Below, piece by piece: positions 32,535-44,556 of a stretch of 64,000 nt of DNA; position 1 is the first letter of the stretch, and every line of letters starts with the position of its first letter. The position numbers were made by a program, and so were the translations under genes. The notes under the pieces were generated by a model. It was not told the origin of the DNA and made no database searches. It saw only the letters and a program-made list of their open reading frames with translations. Origin of the DNA: Timema cristinae. Lineage: Eukaryota; Arthropoda; Insecta; Phasmatodea; Timematidae. Location of the stretch: positions 85,776,284-85,840,283 of the forward strand of contig JBCFYV010000012.1 of the NCBI GenBank assembly GCA_039000515.1. The letters run 5' to 3'.

Positions 32535-34140
32535 TGTGATACGAAAGCCTTGTTTCATATCTAGAGGACCCTGATTCAATCCTGCCTGTCTCTGTGAATT
32601 TGTGATATGAAAGCCTTGCTTCATATCTAGAGGACCCTGATTCAATCCTGTCTATCTCTGTGACTTTGTGATATGAAAGCCTTGCGTCATATCTAGAGGA
32701 CCCTGATTCCATACTGTCTGTCTCTGTGACTTAGAGATACGAAAGTCTTGCTTCATCTTTAGAGGACCCTGGTTCAATCCTGTCTGTCTCTGTGACTTAG
32801 TGATATGAAAGCCTTGCTTCATATCTAGAGGACCCTGATTCAATCCTGTCTGTCTCTGTTACTTAGAGATACGAAAGTCTTGCTTCATCTTTAGAGGACC
32901 CTGGTTCAATCCTGTCTGTCTCTGTGACTTTGTGATATGAAAGCCTTGCGTCATATCTAGAGGACCCTGGTTCAATCCTCTCTGTCTCTGTGACTTTGTG
33001 ATACGAAAGTCTTGCTTCATATCTAGAGGACCCTGGTTCAATCCTGTCTGTCTCTGTGACTTTGTGATATGAAAGCCTTGCTTCATATCTAGAGGACCCT
33101 GTTCCATACTGTCTGTCTCTGTGACTTAGAGATACGAAAGTCTTGCTTCATCTTTAGAGGACCCTGGTTCAATCCTGTCTGTCTCTGTGACTTAGTGATA
33201 TGAAAGCCTTGCTTCATATCTAGAGGACCCTGATTCAATCCTGTCTGTCTCTGTTACTTAGAGATACGAAAGTCTTGCTTCATCTTTAGAGGACCCTGAT
33301 TCAATCCTGTCTGTCTCTGTAACTTTGTGATACGAAAGTCTTGCTTCATATCTAGAGGACCCTGGTTCCATCCTCTCTGTCTCTGTGACTTAGTGATATG
33401 AAAGCCTTGCTTCATATATAGAGGACCCTGATTCCATACTGCCTGTCTCTGTGACTTAGTGATACGAAAGCCTTGCTTCATATCTAGAGGACCCTGGTTC
33501 AATCCTGTCTGTCTCTGTGACTTAGTGATATGAAAACCTTGCTTCATATCTAGAGGACCCTGATTCCATACTGTCTGTCTCTGTGACTTAGTGATATGAA
33601 AGCCTTGCTTCATATCTAGAGGACCCTGATTCCATACTGCCTGTCTCTGTGACTTAGTGATATGAAAGCCTTGCTTCATATCTAGAGGACCCTGATTCCA
33701 TACTGCCTGTCTCTGTGACTTAGTGATATGAAAGCCTTGCTTCATATCTAGAGGACCCTGATTCAATCCTGTCTGTCTCTGTAACTTTGTGATACGAAAG
33801 TCTTGCTTCATATCTAGAGGACCCTGGTTGGACCCTGGTTCAATCCTGTCTGTCTCTGTGACTTTGTGATACGAAAGTCTTGCTTCATCTTTAGAGGACC
33901 CTGGTTCAATCCTGTCTGTCTCTGTGACTTAGTGATACGAAAGCCTTGCTTCATATCTAGAGGACCCTGATTCCATACTGCCTGTCTCTGTGACTTAGAG
34001 ATACGAAAGCCTTGCTTCATATATAGAGGACCCTGATTCCATCCTGTCTGTCTCTGTGACTTAGTGATACGAAAGCCTTGCTCTATATCTAGAGGACCCT
34101 GATTACATTCTGCATGGTTCAATCCTGTCTGTCCCTGTGA
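32535..34140. repeat. 66-bp tRNA-like minisatellite, about 24 units
   Basis: The consensus unit is gtgacttagtgatatgaaag then ccttgcttcatatctagagg then accctgattcaatcctgtct then gtctct. It aligns to the tRNA-like unit at 31805-31891, keeping an A-box-like start and a B-box-like ggttcaatcc. The middle has become a perfect 8-bp hairpin in many units (GATATGAA / TTCATATC). Variants alternate (atatg/atacg, cttcatatc/cttcatctt, tgattcc/tggttca), giving subtypes scattered along the array. Because 66 is divisible by 3, minus-strand frames with a 22-residue period remain open; they are by-products. Confidence 0.95.
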
Positions 34141-34504
34141 CTTAGTGATAAGGGAGACTGACTACTTATTAAAATAAGAGTTTTTTGACTGGAGGTCATG
34201 ACCTTTTGCTGGTCCGTGCTATATTAAAGAGGCACTTGGAAAAACAACATGGTTAACTTGTCGATAAGTCAGCTTTTATAATATTTTCAACGGAAATAAA
34301 ATTGTTCCAGCTGTCGGCACAATTTCTTTATAATTCTATAACTGTTGATGATAAAGCCTTATTATCTTCCTAAATATTTGAATATCGTTTGGTAAAAGAG
34401 AAAATCTCATACATTTGTTGGAAAAATTATTTTCCTATCATGTCTAGATCAAGTGCATACAATATTTGATGTTAAATCAGCTTATAATTAAAATCTATAC
34501 CACT
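34141..34504. other. Spacer between the 66-bp array and the hAT remnant
   Basis: The first 30 bases (gtgataagggagactgactac) are still array-related; nothing else was recognised. Confidence 0.4.
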
Positions 34505-35340
34505 CCGTGATAACACAACAGCTCATGGAATCTATTTGGTTGCAGAACACTTTAAAAAAATGCTTACAATGCAGCCACAGTCTGATAAATATTTTGGAAA
34601 TAAACTAGATAAGAACACTGATATTATGAGTTATGCTACTCTTGTAGTGTGTACCAGATATTTATGGCAATATAATTTTTTAGAGTATTTCTTATATTGT
34701 TTATATTTAACATCATATACAACTGGATTTGATGTATTTACTGAATTAGAAAAGTTAATTGTGGGTCAATATAAACTAAACTTAAACAAATTGTTGAAAG
34801 GTAATTACAAGTGATGGAGCAGCAAGTAAGACGTAAAACATAATCGAGTTATCACAAAATATTGGAATCTTCTAATAGCAGTGCTGTTTGAAATCAATGT
34901 TTTTCTACATCGCAAAGCTTTGACATCTAGAGGAATTTCGTCGAATCTAAAGGCGAATTAAAAAATGCAGTTACGATTGTTAATTTTATTAAAGGAACCT
35001 CATCGACTAGCATACATAAAAAAATGTTCCTAGACTCATTGCATCATACATAAGTTCGTTGGTTATCACTTATCAAGAGGGGAAGAATTAATCAGGGTGT
35101 CTGAGCTCAGGAATTAGATTCCGATATTTCTAGTTGAAAAGCAATACCATTCATCAAATATTTTCCAAGTTGATATTCTTGTGAAAAAAACTGGCATAAT
35201 TAACTGATCTATTTGGCATTATCATTAAATTAGATTTCAAATTATAAACCACAAGGAAAAAGTGACAATATATTTTAGCATGTTGAATATATAAAAAGGT
35301 TCCCATGTGTTCCCAAAATTGTAACATTGAAGAGGACATT
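34505..35340 (+). pseudogene. hAT-superfamily (ZBED5/SCAND3/FAM200-like) transposase pseudogene
   Basis: The conceptual translation, broken by stops and frame changes, follows this family in order. From about 34509: DNTTAHGIYLVAEHFKK, then FGNKLDKNTDIMSYATLVV (family: L-D-E-S-T-D), then EYFLYCLYLTSYTTGFDVF (family: F-L-F-C-x-x-L-x-T-x-T-T-G-x-D-V-F), then FLHRKALTSRGIS at about 34899 (family: H-C-x-x-H-R-x-A-L-x-S-K). Next come IVNFIKGTS, a V-R-W-L-S block at about 35056, and an L-x-L-S-L-N / P-Q-G-K-S-D-N-I block at about 35220-35270. Stops and shifts from 34814 on show it is inactive. Neither the BED zinc finger nor the C-terminal dimerisation region was found, and no terminal inverted repeats were identified. 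Confidence 0.85.
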
Positions 35341-35894
35341 ATTAATGAATACAGTTTGAATGAAATAAAACTTTAGATATTGTCGCATATCACCTCAATA
35401 TCTGAAAGAAAAACTATCCTCAGTAGACTCGACCGATAGTTAAACCTAAATCTCCACGTCTTCAGTATGCAAGTCTAATACGAGAGAACATTCGGCCACT
35501 CAATTGGATATTTTCAACATTGACTCGGATAGAAATAAAGGAAGCAAACAGGCTCAACAACAGACCATATTATGCAAATATCACTGTCCTCATGTGTTCC
35601 GGAGTGGAATAAACTTATCAACACGCAAGCACATTCCTCGCCTTAAATATAACCTTTCCTATTTTAATAATATTTGTTTAGTCTACCCTTTTACTTTTGT
35701 TACTAAAGTTGTGTGATTAAATAAATATAGAAAACATATTGGTACAAAGTTTTATTATTTTATGTACTTAAATGCACTTTTCGTTTTAATTCATAATATT
35801 ATGTGTACTGGGCGTGATGATGTAAAATGAACTTCTAACAACGAGTCTCATTCAGAAGAGTTTTAAGAAAATAGATCTAGAGGAACCTGGTTAC
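35341..35894. other. No recognised gene
   Basis: A partial SINE-A-like phrase on the minus strand (35395-35490: aaaaactatcctcagtagac ... acgagagaac) may be a degraded head. The open frame 35504-35716 has no recognisable content. Confidence 0.35.
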
Positions 35895-35985
35895 AGCTTG
35901 TGTCCCCGTGGCCGAGTGGTTAGGGAGCCTGACTACAGGCCTAGAAGCCACTAGTTTCATCCTGCATGTCCTCGTGTCTGAATAA
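35895..35985 (+). mobile_element. tRNA-like SINE head related to the 66-bp unit
   Basis: gtccccgtggccgagtggtt (A box) and agggagcctgactacaggcc, then agtttcatcctgcatgtc (eroded B box). The middle matches the first 66-bp unit (gtctgactacaaagcc). This dispersed copy supports a SINE-head origin for the 66-bp array. Confidence 0.65.
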
Positions 35986-36429
35986 GTTCAGAGGTGAACT
36001 ATAATAAAATATGTGGGCTAATCAAAATAAACTTTTGTTTGTCCCACACAGGGAACTGAAAAACAATAAAGAAATACCAGCAACTCTATAAAATTCGACA
36101 ATATTTAATATTAAACAGTAAATAAGAGTTATGGGTACAGGAGCAATACATTTTATGGGTTTGATAAAATGGTGTCAGTAAAATATGACTAAATCTATAT
36201 TATGGGAGTTTGAGCTTTAACTGTGATAATATGTGAATGAATGTTTTATTAGTGTATTTGTTTGACAAATTAATGTTTCGTGTCATTGACGGAATCTCTT
36301 ACTTGATTTGGGAGTCATAATTTTATTACAATAAAATAAATGGTTTACCCACAACATAAAATTGAATGCTTTTAATAATTTTACATTTGTATCAAAATAA
36401 GCAATATAGATCTAGAAATATATATTGTG

Positions 36430-36950
36430 TATGTTTCTGAGATTGTTTTCAAAATAATGCAAACAGTTTTTAAGAAAATTGTTTGGAAATAATTATTTAT
36501 AGTTTTGGACGTGATTTCAAATTAATAAATAATATCATTTAAATATGTGTTTCCCAAATAATCGATACTAAGGGAGTATTTAAAAAACAATAAATACTAG
36601 TAAATATGACAAATTTTCAAAATAATCAATACTAATTTAGAGTTGTATTTAAAAATCAATAAATACTAGTAAATTAATGTGCTTAAAAAACAGTTCCTAT
36701 TAGTTACTATATGTGTTTTCAAACAAACCCTACAATTAAAATATGTGGTTTCGAAATAATCATTGATAGTTAAGAGGTGTGTTTTCAAAATAATCAATGC
36801 TTGTTACAAGGATTATTTTCAAATTAATTCATTTTTTGTTTTAAGAAGTGTTTTCAAAATAGACTCAATGATATGTTAAATAAATGATTTATAAATAATT
36901 GCCAGTTTATATAAATAATAGTATTATCAAAATATTTAAGGGTCATTCTG
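36430..36950. repeat. Old minisatellite with ttttcaaaataatcaat motif
   Basis: Phrases such as ttttcaaaataatcaatac, ctagtaaatatga and gtgttttcaaaat recur every 40-60 bases with heavy divergence. Similar phrases reappear at 37680-37765, to the right of an inserted SINE-B. Confidence 0.6.
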
Positions 36951-37331
36951 TGTGAAATCAACCAATGAAGAATACTTTTTCAACCTTAAATGTTTTGATT
37001 TAGTTAAAACTTGGCATAGTTATTGATCATGATTACTTATCAACAAATAATAAATCTTACTTTTCTAGTTCAAGCGCGTTCTCAAGTTATAGAGCTTAAT
37101 AAATTTGGGGAAAACGTTAAATTTTATGTGAATCACAAATACTGAAATAGTAATATTTTGAGTCTTAATTAAGATACAACCAGTAGATTTTTACCATTTT
37201 AACGCTCTTGCTTCAAGCTTTAAAGAAAAAAAAATTTAAGGTCATAAAAATAAAGTATTAATTTAAAAGTTTTCAAAAACTGTAAATTTAAGATTTTGAA
37301 AAAATAACATTTCACCTTTATGTTCTTAAGC

Positions 37332-37680
37332 GTATACGTGCCAAGTTTAAACATGGGATGGTCATGGGATCACGAGTTATTGATTATTCAAATGAGGTCC
37401 TGTGTTCGATCCTGGCACTTCCAGATTTTCTGTGAAGCAGTAAGTCTGAAACAGGGTCAGATCAGCCTCGTGAGAACAAATGAGGAGCTACTTTAATGAA
37501 AATTAGAGGCTATAGTCTAGAAAACTGAGATTCACGGCCGGAGGGCTCATTGTGATGACGCCATGACACCCTCTATCCACAGAAGTTGGCACAATATTTG
37601 CCACCAGATGGTGGCCACTTGCTTAGTAGGCCCTATGGTTCGATTGCGGGCTGATGTCATGGAGATATACAAATAATTAA
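37332..37680 (+). mobile_element. SINE-B copy
   Basis: Eroded tRNA head with B box (ctgtgttcgatcctggcac). The body follows: gtgaagcagtaagtctgaa, acagggtcagatcagcctcg, acaaatgaggagctacttt, gaaaactgagattcacggcc, catgacaccctctatccaca. The same blocks occur in the same order in the inverted copy at 46668-46963. Confidence 0.85.
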
Positions 37681-37903
37681 TTCATTATTTGAAGATATTT
37701 CCAAAACAGCTCAGTGATAGTTTATATAAGTATTTTCAAAATATGTCCGAAGTAGTTATGAAAAGAGAGGTTATAACCCCATTCATCATAACATGTTCAA
37801 TATTATTGAATCCGATCCTCTTTACTCCTATTATGTCAAACATACACCAAATAAAATAAAACCTATTGTAAAGTTTATGACATTGTCAAACTAATATAAT
37901 TAT

Positions 37904-38206
37904 TGGGTGACCAGGCGGTCTAGGGGTAAGGTGTCAGACTTCAGTGCTGAGGGTCCAGGGTTCAATCCTCGATCCCGGCACAGATTTATATGATTATATG
38001 ATAAACAAACCCTTCCTTCATCTCTGACAAGACGTGTATTAATCACAGCTTGTGAACGTGGGAAATACCAGGCCTCCACCGTGGTTCAGATTCCACGTTA
38101 AACTGTAGGTCCTTCATTTCATCTCACAATCACCCTACCATTACACATTAGCGTAAATTAGTATAACCCGAACGAGTAGTAAGATGTGATGCTAATAATA
38201 ATAATA
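37904..38206 (+). mobile_element. SINE-C copy, full length
   Basis: A-box (gcggtctaggggtaagg) and an intact B-box (agggttcaatcctcgatccc). The body (ccttcatctctgacaagac, aggcctccaccgtggttcag) and tail (agtataacccgaacgagtag, taagatgtgatgc) end in (TAA)n. This is the cleanest copy of family C. Confidence 0.93.
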
Positions 38207-38454
38207 TATTTATTATTTAACATAATTATTCAAAATGGAATAAGTGCCATTTTACCTATCAATTATTCATGTTTTTTTTAATTATCTGCAATCTAAATAA
38301 GAAATTATGTTTACTAGTCCGGCTTAGCAAGCAAAAATTCCTCTATTGATTCGTATAAAATTGTAAATGACTAAGACACCAAAAGGATCGCTCCCCCCCC
38401 CCTCCTCCCCTCCTTCCCTCAAAGAGAGATCTGGCCTTTTATTGTAAATTTGGT

Positions 38455-39365
38455 AGATCTAACTGTCATGATAGTATTCATGTACTTATAGACCTAATTG
38501 TCATAACAATAATCATGCAATCATAGACCTAGTTGCCACAACAGTGCTAATGCAATCATAGGCCTAATTGTCATAGCAGTGCTCATGTGATCATAGGCCT
38601 AGTTGCCACAGCAGTGCTCATGCAATAATGACCTGTAATGGCCATGACAGTGCTCATGTAACCATATACCTAATTGGCATAGCAGTGCTCATGTGATCAT
38701 AGGCCTAGTTGCTACAGCAGTGCTCATGCAATCATGACCTAATTTCCATGGCAGTGCTCATGCATTCATATACCTAATTGTCATAGCAGTGCTCATGTGA
38801 TCATAGGCCTAGTTGCCACAGCAGTGCTCATGCAATCATAGGCCTAGTTGCCATGGCAGTGCTCATGCAATCACAGACCTAATTGTCATAGCAGTGCTCA
38901 TGTGATTATAGGCCTAGTTGCCACAGCAATGCTCATGCAATCATGAGCTAATGGCCATGACAGTGCTCATGTAACCATATACCTAATTGTCATTGCAGTG
39001 CTCATGTGATCATAAGCCTAGTTGCTACAGCAGTGCTCATGCAATTATGACCTAATTTCCATGGCAGTGCTCATGCATTCATATACCTAATTGTCATAGC
39101 AGTGCTCATGTGATCATAGGCCTAGTTGCCACAGCAGTGCTCATGCAATCATAGGCCTAGTTGCCATGGCAGTGCTCATGCAATCACAGACCTAATTGTC
39201 ATAGCAGTGCTCATGTGATTATAGGCCTAGTTGCCACAACAATGCTCATGCAATCATGAGCTAATGGCCATGACAGTGATCATGCAACCATATACCTAAT
39301 TGTCATAGTATTGATCAAGCAATCATAGATCGAATTGCCATGGCAGTGCTCATGCAAACAGATTG
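38455..39365. repeat. 35-bp minisatellite with a 313-bp higher-order repeat
   Basis: The basic unit is cctaattgtcatagcagtgc then tcatgtgatcatagg, about 26 units. Unit variants are ordered so that a block of nine units repeats: ggccatgacagtg begins at 38640, 38953 and 39266, exactly 313 bp apart each time. The two complete blocks (38640-38952, 38953-39265) differ by only a few bases, so block duplication is more recent than unit divergence. Confidence 0.95.
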
Positions 39366-41059
39366 TGGATGGTCATCTAGACTTCCCTCAGCACTATGTA
39401 GTGGTGTCAACACAAACTCTGCCAGTAGTTGAGTAGTAAGGAGGTAGAGGGTGAATACAGGTCTAGGAATATTGGTGCTAAAATAATTAGTCAAGGAGGC
39501 CTACTGTACTTTAAGTTGTCAGGACAGAAGTAAAGGCGCAGATTAAAGATGTGAAATATGTTGGCAAATATAAATTAGAAAGATGATGCAATTCGAGGGA
39601 CTTCCGACATGCACTTTCTGAAAATGTGCACAACATTTGAATGGACCCAGTCCCCAACCCAAGGAAGTTGGTTGGGGTGACTTCAGCTCTATTTCCATGT
39701 TGGTTGTTTCATCAAATAGAGGATGTGCTTATGACCAGTTTGGGATTCAGAAAGATAACCAGGCTCATCGAGAAGTATAAGCAACCTCTACTAAGTTGAC
39801 CTCATAGCATTCGCAGGTACCGGGTCGATAACGTCCCCTTCCTCTACCTGCCCCTTTCTCTGTCTGCTTCTTTTATACCCACAAACAGACTCGCCTCCTT
39901 CCTCTAGACTCGCTCTAGCGGGTGAACCACCGAGGCGAGAGAGATTGCCACGCACGCAGTTCATAAATAATTCCACCGACTGCACCACTCTAGTTTTGAG
40001 GGGCAGTCATTCCTCCAGTTTCCCTTTCAATCTGACTCCCACCCACCCCCGAGATTTTGAGCCATTAGCACACATGGGATATTTAGGTTACAAATGGGTA
40101 GTCTTATTAGGAGCGCAGTTGCACTAGAACGTAAAACCACCACCTGGCTCAGCCAAACGTGGTTCGAACTTCCACCCAAAAAGCAGGGACAGGAACCGGA
40201 AAAGATAACAGAAATTAACATTTAATTTCAAGGAATTGGAAGCGGAACTCCAAAACACTATTCTGAAGAAACGTAATCTGAATCTTTAAATAATATTATA
40301 TTCATAAAGGTCCTAGTTTTACAGAATTGTATATAATTTTGACATGTTGCACACTTTTTTTTTTCTTTCCTAAGCTTAGTTTGGGTTTTGTAATGTTGTG
40401 TTACCCTTTCTCAGTAAGCTCTGAAAGGCCTTTATATATTTTAGTTTAGTACTTTATTTGAAACCTCTTTTCAAAGGTGATTAGGAAAGAGTTAATTAGT
40501 CCTCAGGCAATACACATTAATATTAGATTCCAGAGGAATGTCGTGACTGTCACATTGTTCGTTGTTTTCTCACTTAAATGTTTAAGCTAGAGGTTTAAAA
40601 AGCTGTATTTAGCTTTGATAGACATCACATAATATCACAGTCCTTATAAGTTGAAATACCTAAATTAAGAAATCATTTCTTTTGTACTTAGTACTTCCTG
40701 GAAGTGAAAACTAATAATCTGGTGGTTGGTTGAACAGCTTATATTAGAGGGAAAAGGGAGATGGTTGGGGACAAAATGCAAACTTTAAATTATTTCACTC
40801 AAGTTTAAATCAAGAAGTAGCTCAGACAGTGAATATTTTCCTAGTGTACAGTGCGGAGGTGATTATTTTTGTTTGTTAGTAAGTATTTTAAATAGTATTA
40901 ATGATGGGGTGCGTTAAAGAAAACTCAGTTCGGAAGTTTTTTGACTATGAGTTTGACGGTAACAGATCAAGATGAAAATTAGAAGGATACACTATTGTTA
41001 TTAGGGTACGTTATAATATTATTTTAATCTGGCAATACTTTTGATCCAGAGTTATATCC
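39366..41059. other. No recognised gene; mildly GC-rich patch at 39780-40200
   Basis: The GC-richer patch has frames in both strands without splice support. A B-box-like phrase (cgtggttcgaacttccaccc, 40149-40168) hints at a tRNA-derived remnant. The phrase caggaaccggaaaaga (about 40189) resembles gaaccggaaccagaac at 41320-41340. Confidence 0.35.
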
Positions 41060-41212
41060 AAAGTGGTTCTCTGCTCTCTTTCCACGCAAATACTGATACA
41101 CTTCTTCTAAATTAAAAAATATATCCTTCTTCATTCATTAAAAACCATTATCGAAATTAGTATATTGACGTAGCCCGAAGCGATAGAAAGACGCTGTGCT
41201 AAAAAATTTTTT
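41060..41212 (+). mobile_element. SINE-A body and tail
   Basis: ggttctctgctctctttcca, then tgatacacttcttctaaatt, and tail acgtagcccgaagcgataga then aagacgctgtgctaaaa. The head is missing or too eroded. Confidence 0.7.
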
Positions 41213-41345
41213 TAACAAAATTAAAGAACCGTAACACTATCAGGAACCGAAAAGAACCGGGACTTTTACTGTGTTATAAACTGAACCAGAACTGAGACCT
41301 TTAAAATATTTGTTTAGAGAACAGGAACCGGAACCAGAACCGATA
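41213..41345. repeat. Short gaaccg-rich interrupted repeat
   Basis: The word ggaaccg/gaaccag recurs six or more times (aggaaccgaaaagaaccggg, gaacaggaaccggaaccag). Simple-sequence or transposon-end character cannot be distinguished here. Confidence 0.5.
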
Positions 41346-42764
41346 AAAAAATTCAGTTTGACTACCTGCTCAAAAGTTCTAATATTTAAAATAAAACTTA
41401 TTAAGGGTAAAGGTGTAGACTAATCTTTAACAAAACATTGTAAAGAAACACAAGCACTCGCTAGTTGCGATTATATCATGTTGACATTTCTTGTTAGTAG
41501 CTTGATGATAATACCTGGTTCAGCGAGTTTCAAGTAATAACCAATGAAACCTCGCTAGTGCCAATCGATGACACAGCCTTTTTGTAAATAGGATATTTTT
41601 AAATCACGTATTTTATTTTTTGATTAGTTTTCTCTAGAATAAGGTAAATATTCATCTCAGTGGAAGAAATACCATGTTCTAAAACAGCTAGAGCTGAAGA
41701 GTACTCATGGGACTTGATAACTAGCTCACTAGCTAGGGCTCTATTTTTAAGAACGGTTGTGTGTTGAGAAGGCTTGGAAGGAGGAGAAGAAAATAGTGTG
41801 TCGTGGGGGGAGGGGGGGTTACAAAGTAGTGTACTGGTATCACAAGAGAAGGTGTAATGTGTAGCCAATTGTGTAGTAGATCAGTATGTTTATCGCCAAT
41901 AAATATAAGTTTTCTTTGATTATACCTCTTTACTTCACTTCCACCCAATCCTTCAGGATTTAAACCTCTTACCGCTCGGGGTCCATCTGGACTCAGTAAC
42001 GTCCCACGGTGTCACGGTATGTAGTAGTTAGTGAGACTATCGTCCACCGTAGGAAGGGTAGTTACATAACAATATTATTTTATGGACATTAGGCGTAAAA
42101 AACCAATATAAATAATCTAAACTTTCCTATGGATATAATTATAGTTTATTTATAAAACATCATTGTATTTTCAGTTATTTCCTTCAAATCAAAAGTAACC
42201 CACATCTATTTTGGTCCTACGAAGCCCCGGCACTAATTTTGGATCATGCCAACATCTCTTATTTGGAACATATCGATACTGGTAAGTTACCGGCAATATT
42301 CTACAAGTACTGATTTTTATTTTGTCTATGTACCATTCCACAAAGAAATCATTTCCAAATATAAAATTAAAAAACTGTTTAAAGTGCAGACACCAATAGG
42401 AATAATACATGTTTTAGAAATATAGTATTAGTTTATTTAATTCAAACCCATTTGTGTGGCCGTGTGTTCATGCAGGCCAATTACAGGTAAGGGGGACAAT
42501 TAACTATATTCGAATCAATTGTTAAAATAATTTAGTAACTGTTTATAAGATCGTTCTGTTACCCAGCCAGCTATTATAACCCTCTGGTGTTAAAGTTGAG
42601 CGTTTAGTGCTAAGTATGGCTGAACTAGATTGAGTTGGTTTGTAGGTTGTGCTTAAAAAACTTAGTCTTTAGAAAGTGTCAGTTGAGCTAACAAATATAA
42701 TATAGTTAAACATAGCTACAAAATATACATTTAGTGCTTGCACCGTAATACTAGGCTAATATTT
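41346..42764. other. No recognised gene
   Basis: Minus-strand frames at 41599-41948 overlap a polypurine stretch (41765-41820) and are probably compositional. Nothing else was recognised. Confidence 0.35.
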
Positions 42765-42990
42765 TACCCACGCTGGTGGACTAAACCTCAAGCTCAGCTA
42801 GTCTAATTTTCAGGTCACGTGAAGGCCAGGGTCCTAATAACGGATGAATATACTAAGGGTGTGAGTTACTAAATGGTTTCACACAAATTCTGTTTCATTT
42901 CCTCTCAATGATAGGCGTGCCATCCTTATTTCTATGCTATCGATGTGATTACCATAACCATTTCAGATTCAATTTAGGGTTCAACCCTAT
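42765..42990 (+). mobile_element. Possible degraded SINE-A copy
   Basis: gctggtggactaaacctcaa resembles a head start, and actaaatggtttcaca with catttcctctcaatga resembles the body. No tail. Confidence 0.35.
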
Positions 42991-43195
42991 CTATATCTAC
43001 TAGACTTAATGGGGTATACGAAATTATTGAACTACAGTTTGACTTCTATGGAAGGTCATTATTTGAAAACTGGAAACTCGTGTCACAATGGCGGAGAAAA
43101 AAATAATCGTATTTACATTCTTGGTTGGCTTACTTATTTTAACTAGAGAGAAATTAGAGAGTAGTTGTGTTTTTTTTAGATTAACTTTATGCTGC

Positions 43196-43450
43196 CCTGC
43201 TTCGGTGGCCGCATGGTCAAAAGCATTACTCTCGTGTTAGACTTGACTGCCGATAACAGGGAGATCGGTGTTCAAATCCCGGTCGGGTGTACTGAGAGGG
43301 TTTCTTCCAAAATGGTTTTCCACTCTCCCTCCATGTAAATGATGATACACTTCCTCTAAATTCATCCTTGATTATCCCTAGCTTCTTTAGAGTAACTAGT
43401 ATATATGCGTATCACTTGAACAGGTAGTAGGACATGGCACAAAAAATCAA
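43196..43450 (+). mobile_element. SINE-A copy, full length
   Basis: Head with A box (tggccgcatggtcaaaagca) and B box (gtgttcaaatcccggtcggg). The body (caaaatggttttccactctc, gatacacttcctctaaattc) and tail (cgtatcacttgaacaggtag, taggacatggcac) are complete. Confidence 0.92.
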
Positions 43451-44132
43451 ATAAAACATATTTATATAATGCCAATTCTTAGTGACTTTTAATCAATAAT
43501 GGTGGCTGAAAGCTGGCTTCTTTTAAACATCAGGGCCTACCTTCATCCTTACTTGTTTATTCGACATTATTTTCATTACATTTCGTCTAATCATTTTGAA
43601 TTGGAAGCGGCTCTTTTATATTTACATTTTATAGATGAAGTTTGATTATTTATTTATATATTTCAATCTACTATGATTATATATATATACATAATGTATG
43701 AATTATATAAATATATACTTAACTTCCACTCAAAGGAACTAATGCTATTCAATAAATATCTTGTTTAGTTTAGTGCTAGTCCCCATCCATCAATTTTATT
43801 TAGTTTACAAAATGATAAATTATCAGACATAGATAAGATATTGAACTCATCTGAATGCGTCCGCATCACACAGACTAGTACAGCTCACGAGGTGAATATA
43901 TTCTGCATCGTATTCTAAATTTAAAATTTAAATGAAGTATCTCCTTACACGATTTGTTTTTTGTCGCCATATTGTAAGCAACCCGACCAAAGGGAGACGT
44001 AACTAGGAGAGTAAAATTTATCCATCGTTCCCTAACGAGGGTAAATATTTACAGCTTATGAAAAATAGCCATCCGTATTCCTAATGATACTTAGTTTGGG
44101 AAATAAGATGAAGCTACCGTAAATAGTGTGTC

Positions 44133-44137
<5 letters not shown>
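43451..44137. other. AT-rich spacer, nothing recognised
   Basis: Short TA-rich tracts near 43670-43720; no coding signal. Confidence 0.35.

Positions 44138-44182
<45 letters not shown>
44138..44182. repeat. (CA)n microsatellite
   Basis: An uninterrupted run of about 22 CA dinucleotides. Confidence 0.98.
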
Positions 44183-44183
<1 letters not shown>

Positions 44184-44280
44184 CCACATGTTAGGTTATC
44201 TTGACAAATGTAATAAAAATAAATATTACGACACAGCTTTACATACTTTTTTATATGGTCTATTATATTTTATAACATTT

Positions 44281-44556
44281 TACATCCATTACAGTTACCA
44301 GCCTGTGGTCCAGGCCAATTTTTTTTTTCAAGCCATCTATTTTTCACTACCGTCAGGATAGGCCTGTCGTAGTTTTATATACCTTATAATTCCACTTAAG
44401 ACTAGGACAGGCACAACATACAGTCCCCAACCATTAATTCATCACTGTTAAAGGATAAACCCACAATTAATCAAAGATAAATTTTCGACCATGCCACGGA
44501 TTGAACCCGGGACCATTATCTCAGTATACAGACACGCTACCAACTGAGCTAAGGTA
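44281..44556 (-). mobile_element. SINE-E copy, minus strand
   Basis: On the minus strand the head keeps A box (cttagctcagttggtagcgt) and B box (cccgggttcaatccgtggca). The body (tgggtttatcctttaacagt, ggttggggactgtatgttgt, gcctgtcctagtc) and 3' end (gccaggcc... ctgtaatgg) correspond to 16008-16264. It keeps the better tRNA-like head of the two. Confidence 0.9.

Noticed and set aside
32163..34122. Chain of minus-strand open frames with a 22-residue repeat (NQGPLDMKQGFHITKSQRQ)
   Set aside because: They translate the 66-bp tRNA-like array, whose unit length is a multiple of three. No start or splice context and frequent frame breaks at unit variants.
38455..39365. CRISPR-like array
   Set aside because: Units abut without unique spacers and the host is a eukaryote; it is a minisatellite with a higher-order pattern.
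41599..41948. Two overlapping minus-strand frames of 71 and 89 codons
   Set aside because: Overlap a polypurine/polypyrimidine tract with proline/serine translation; no splice support.
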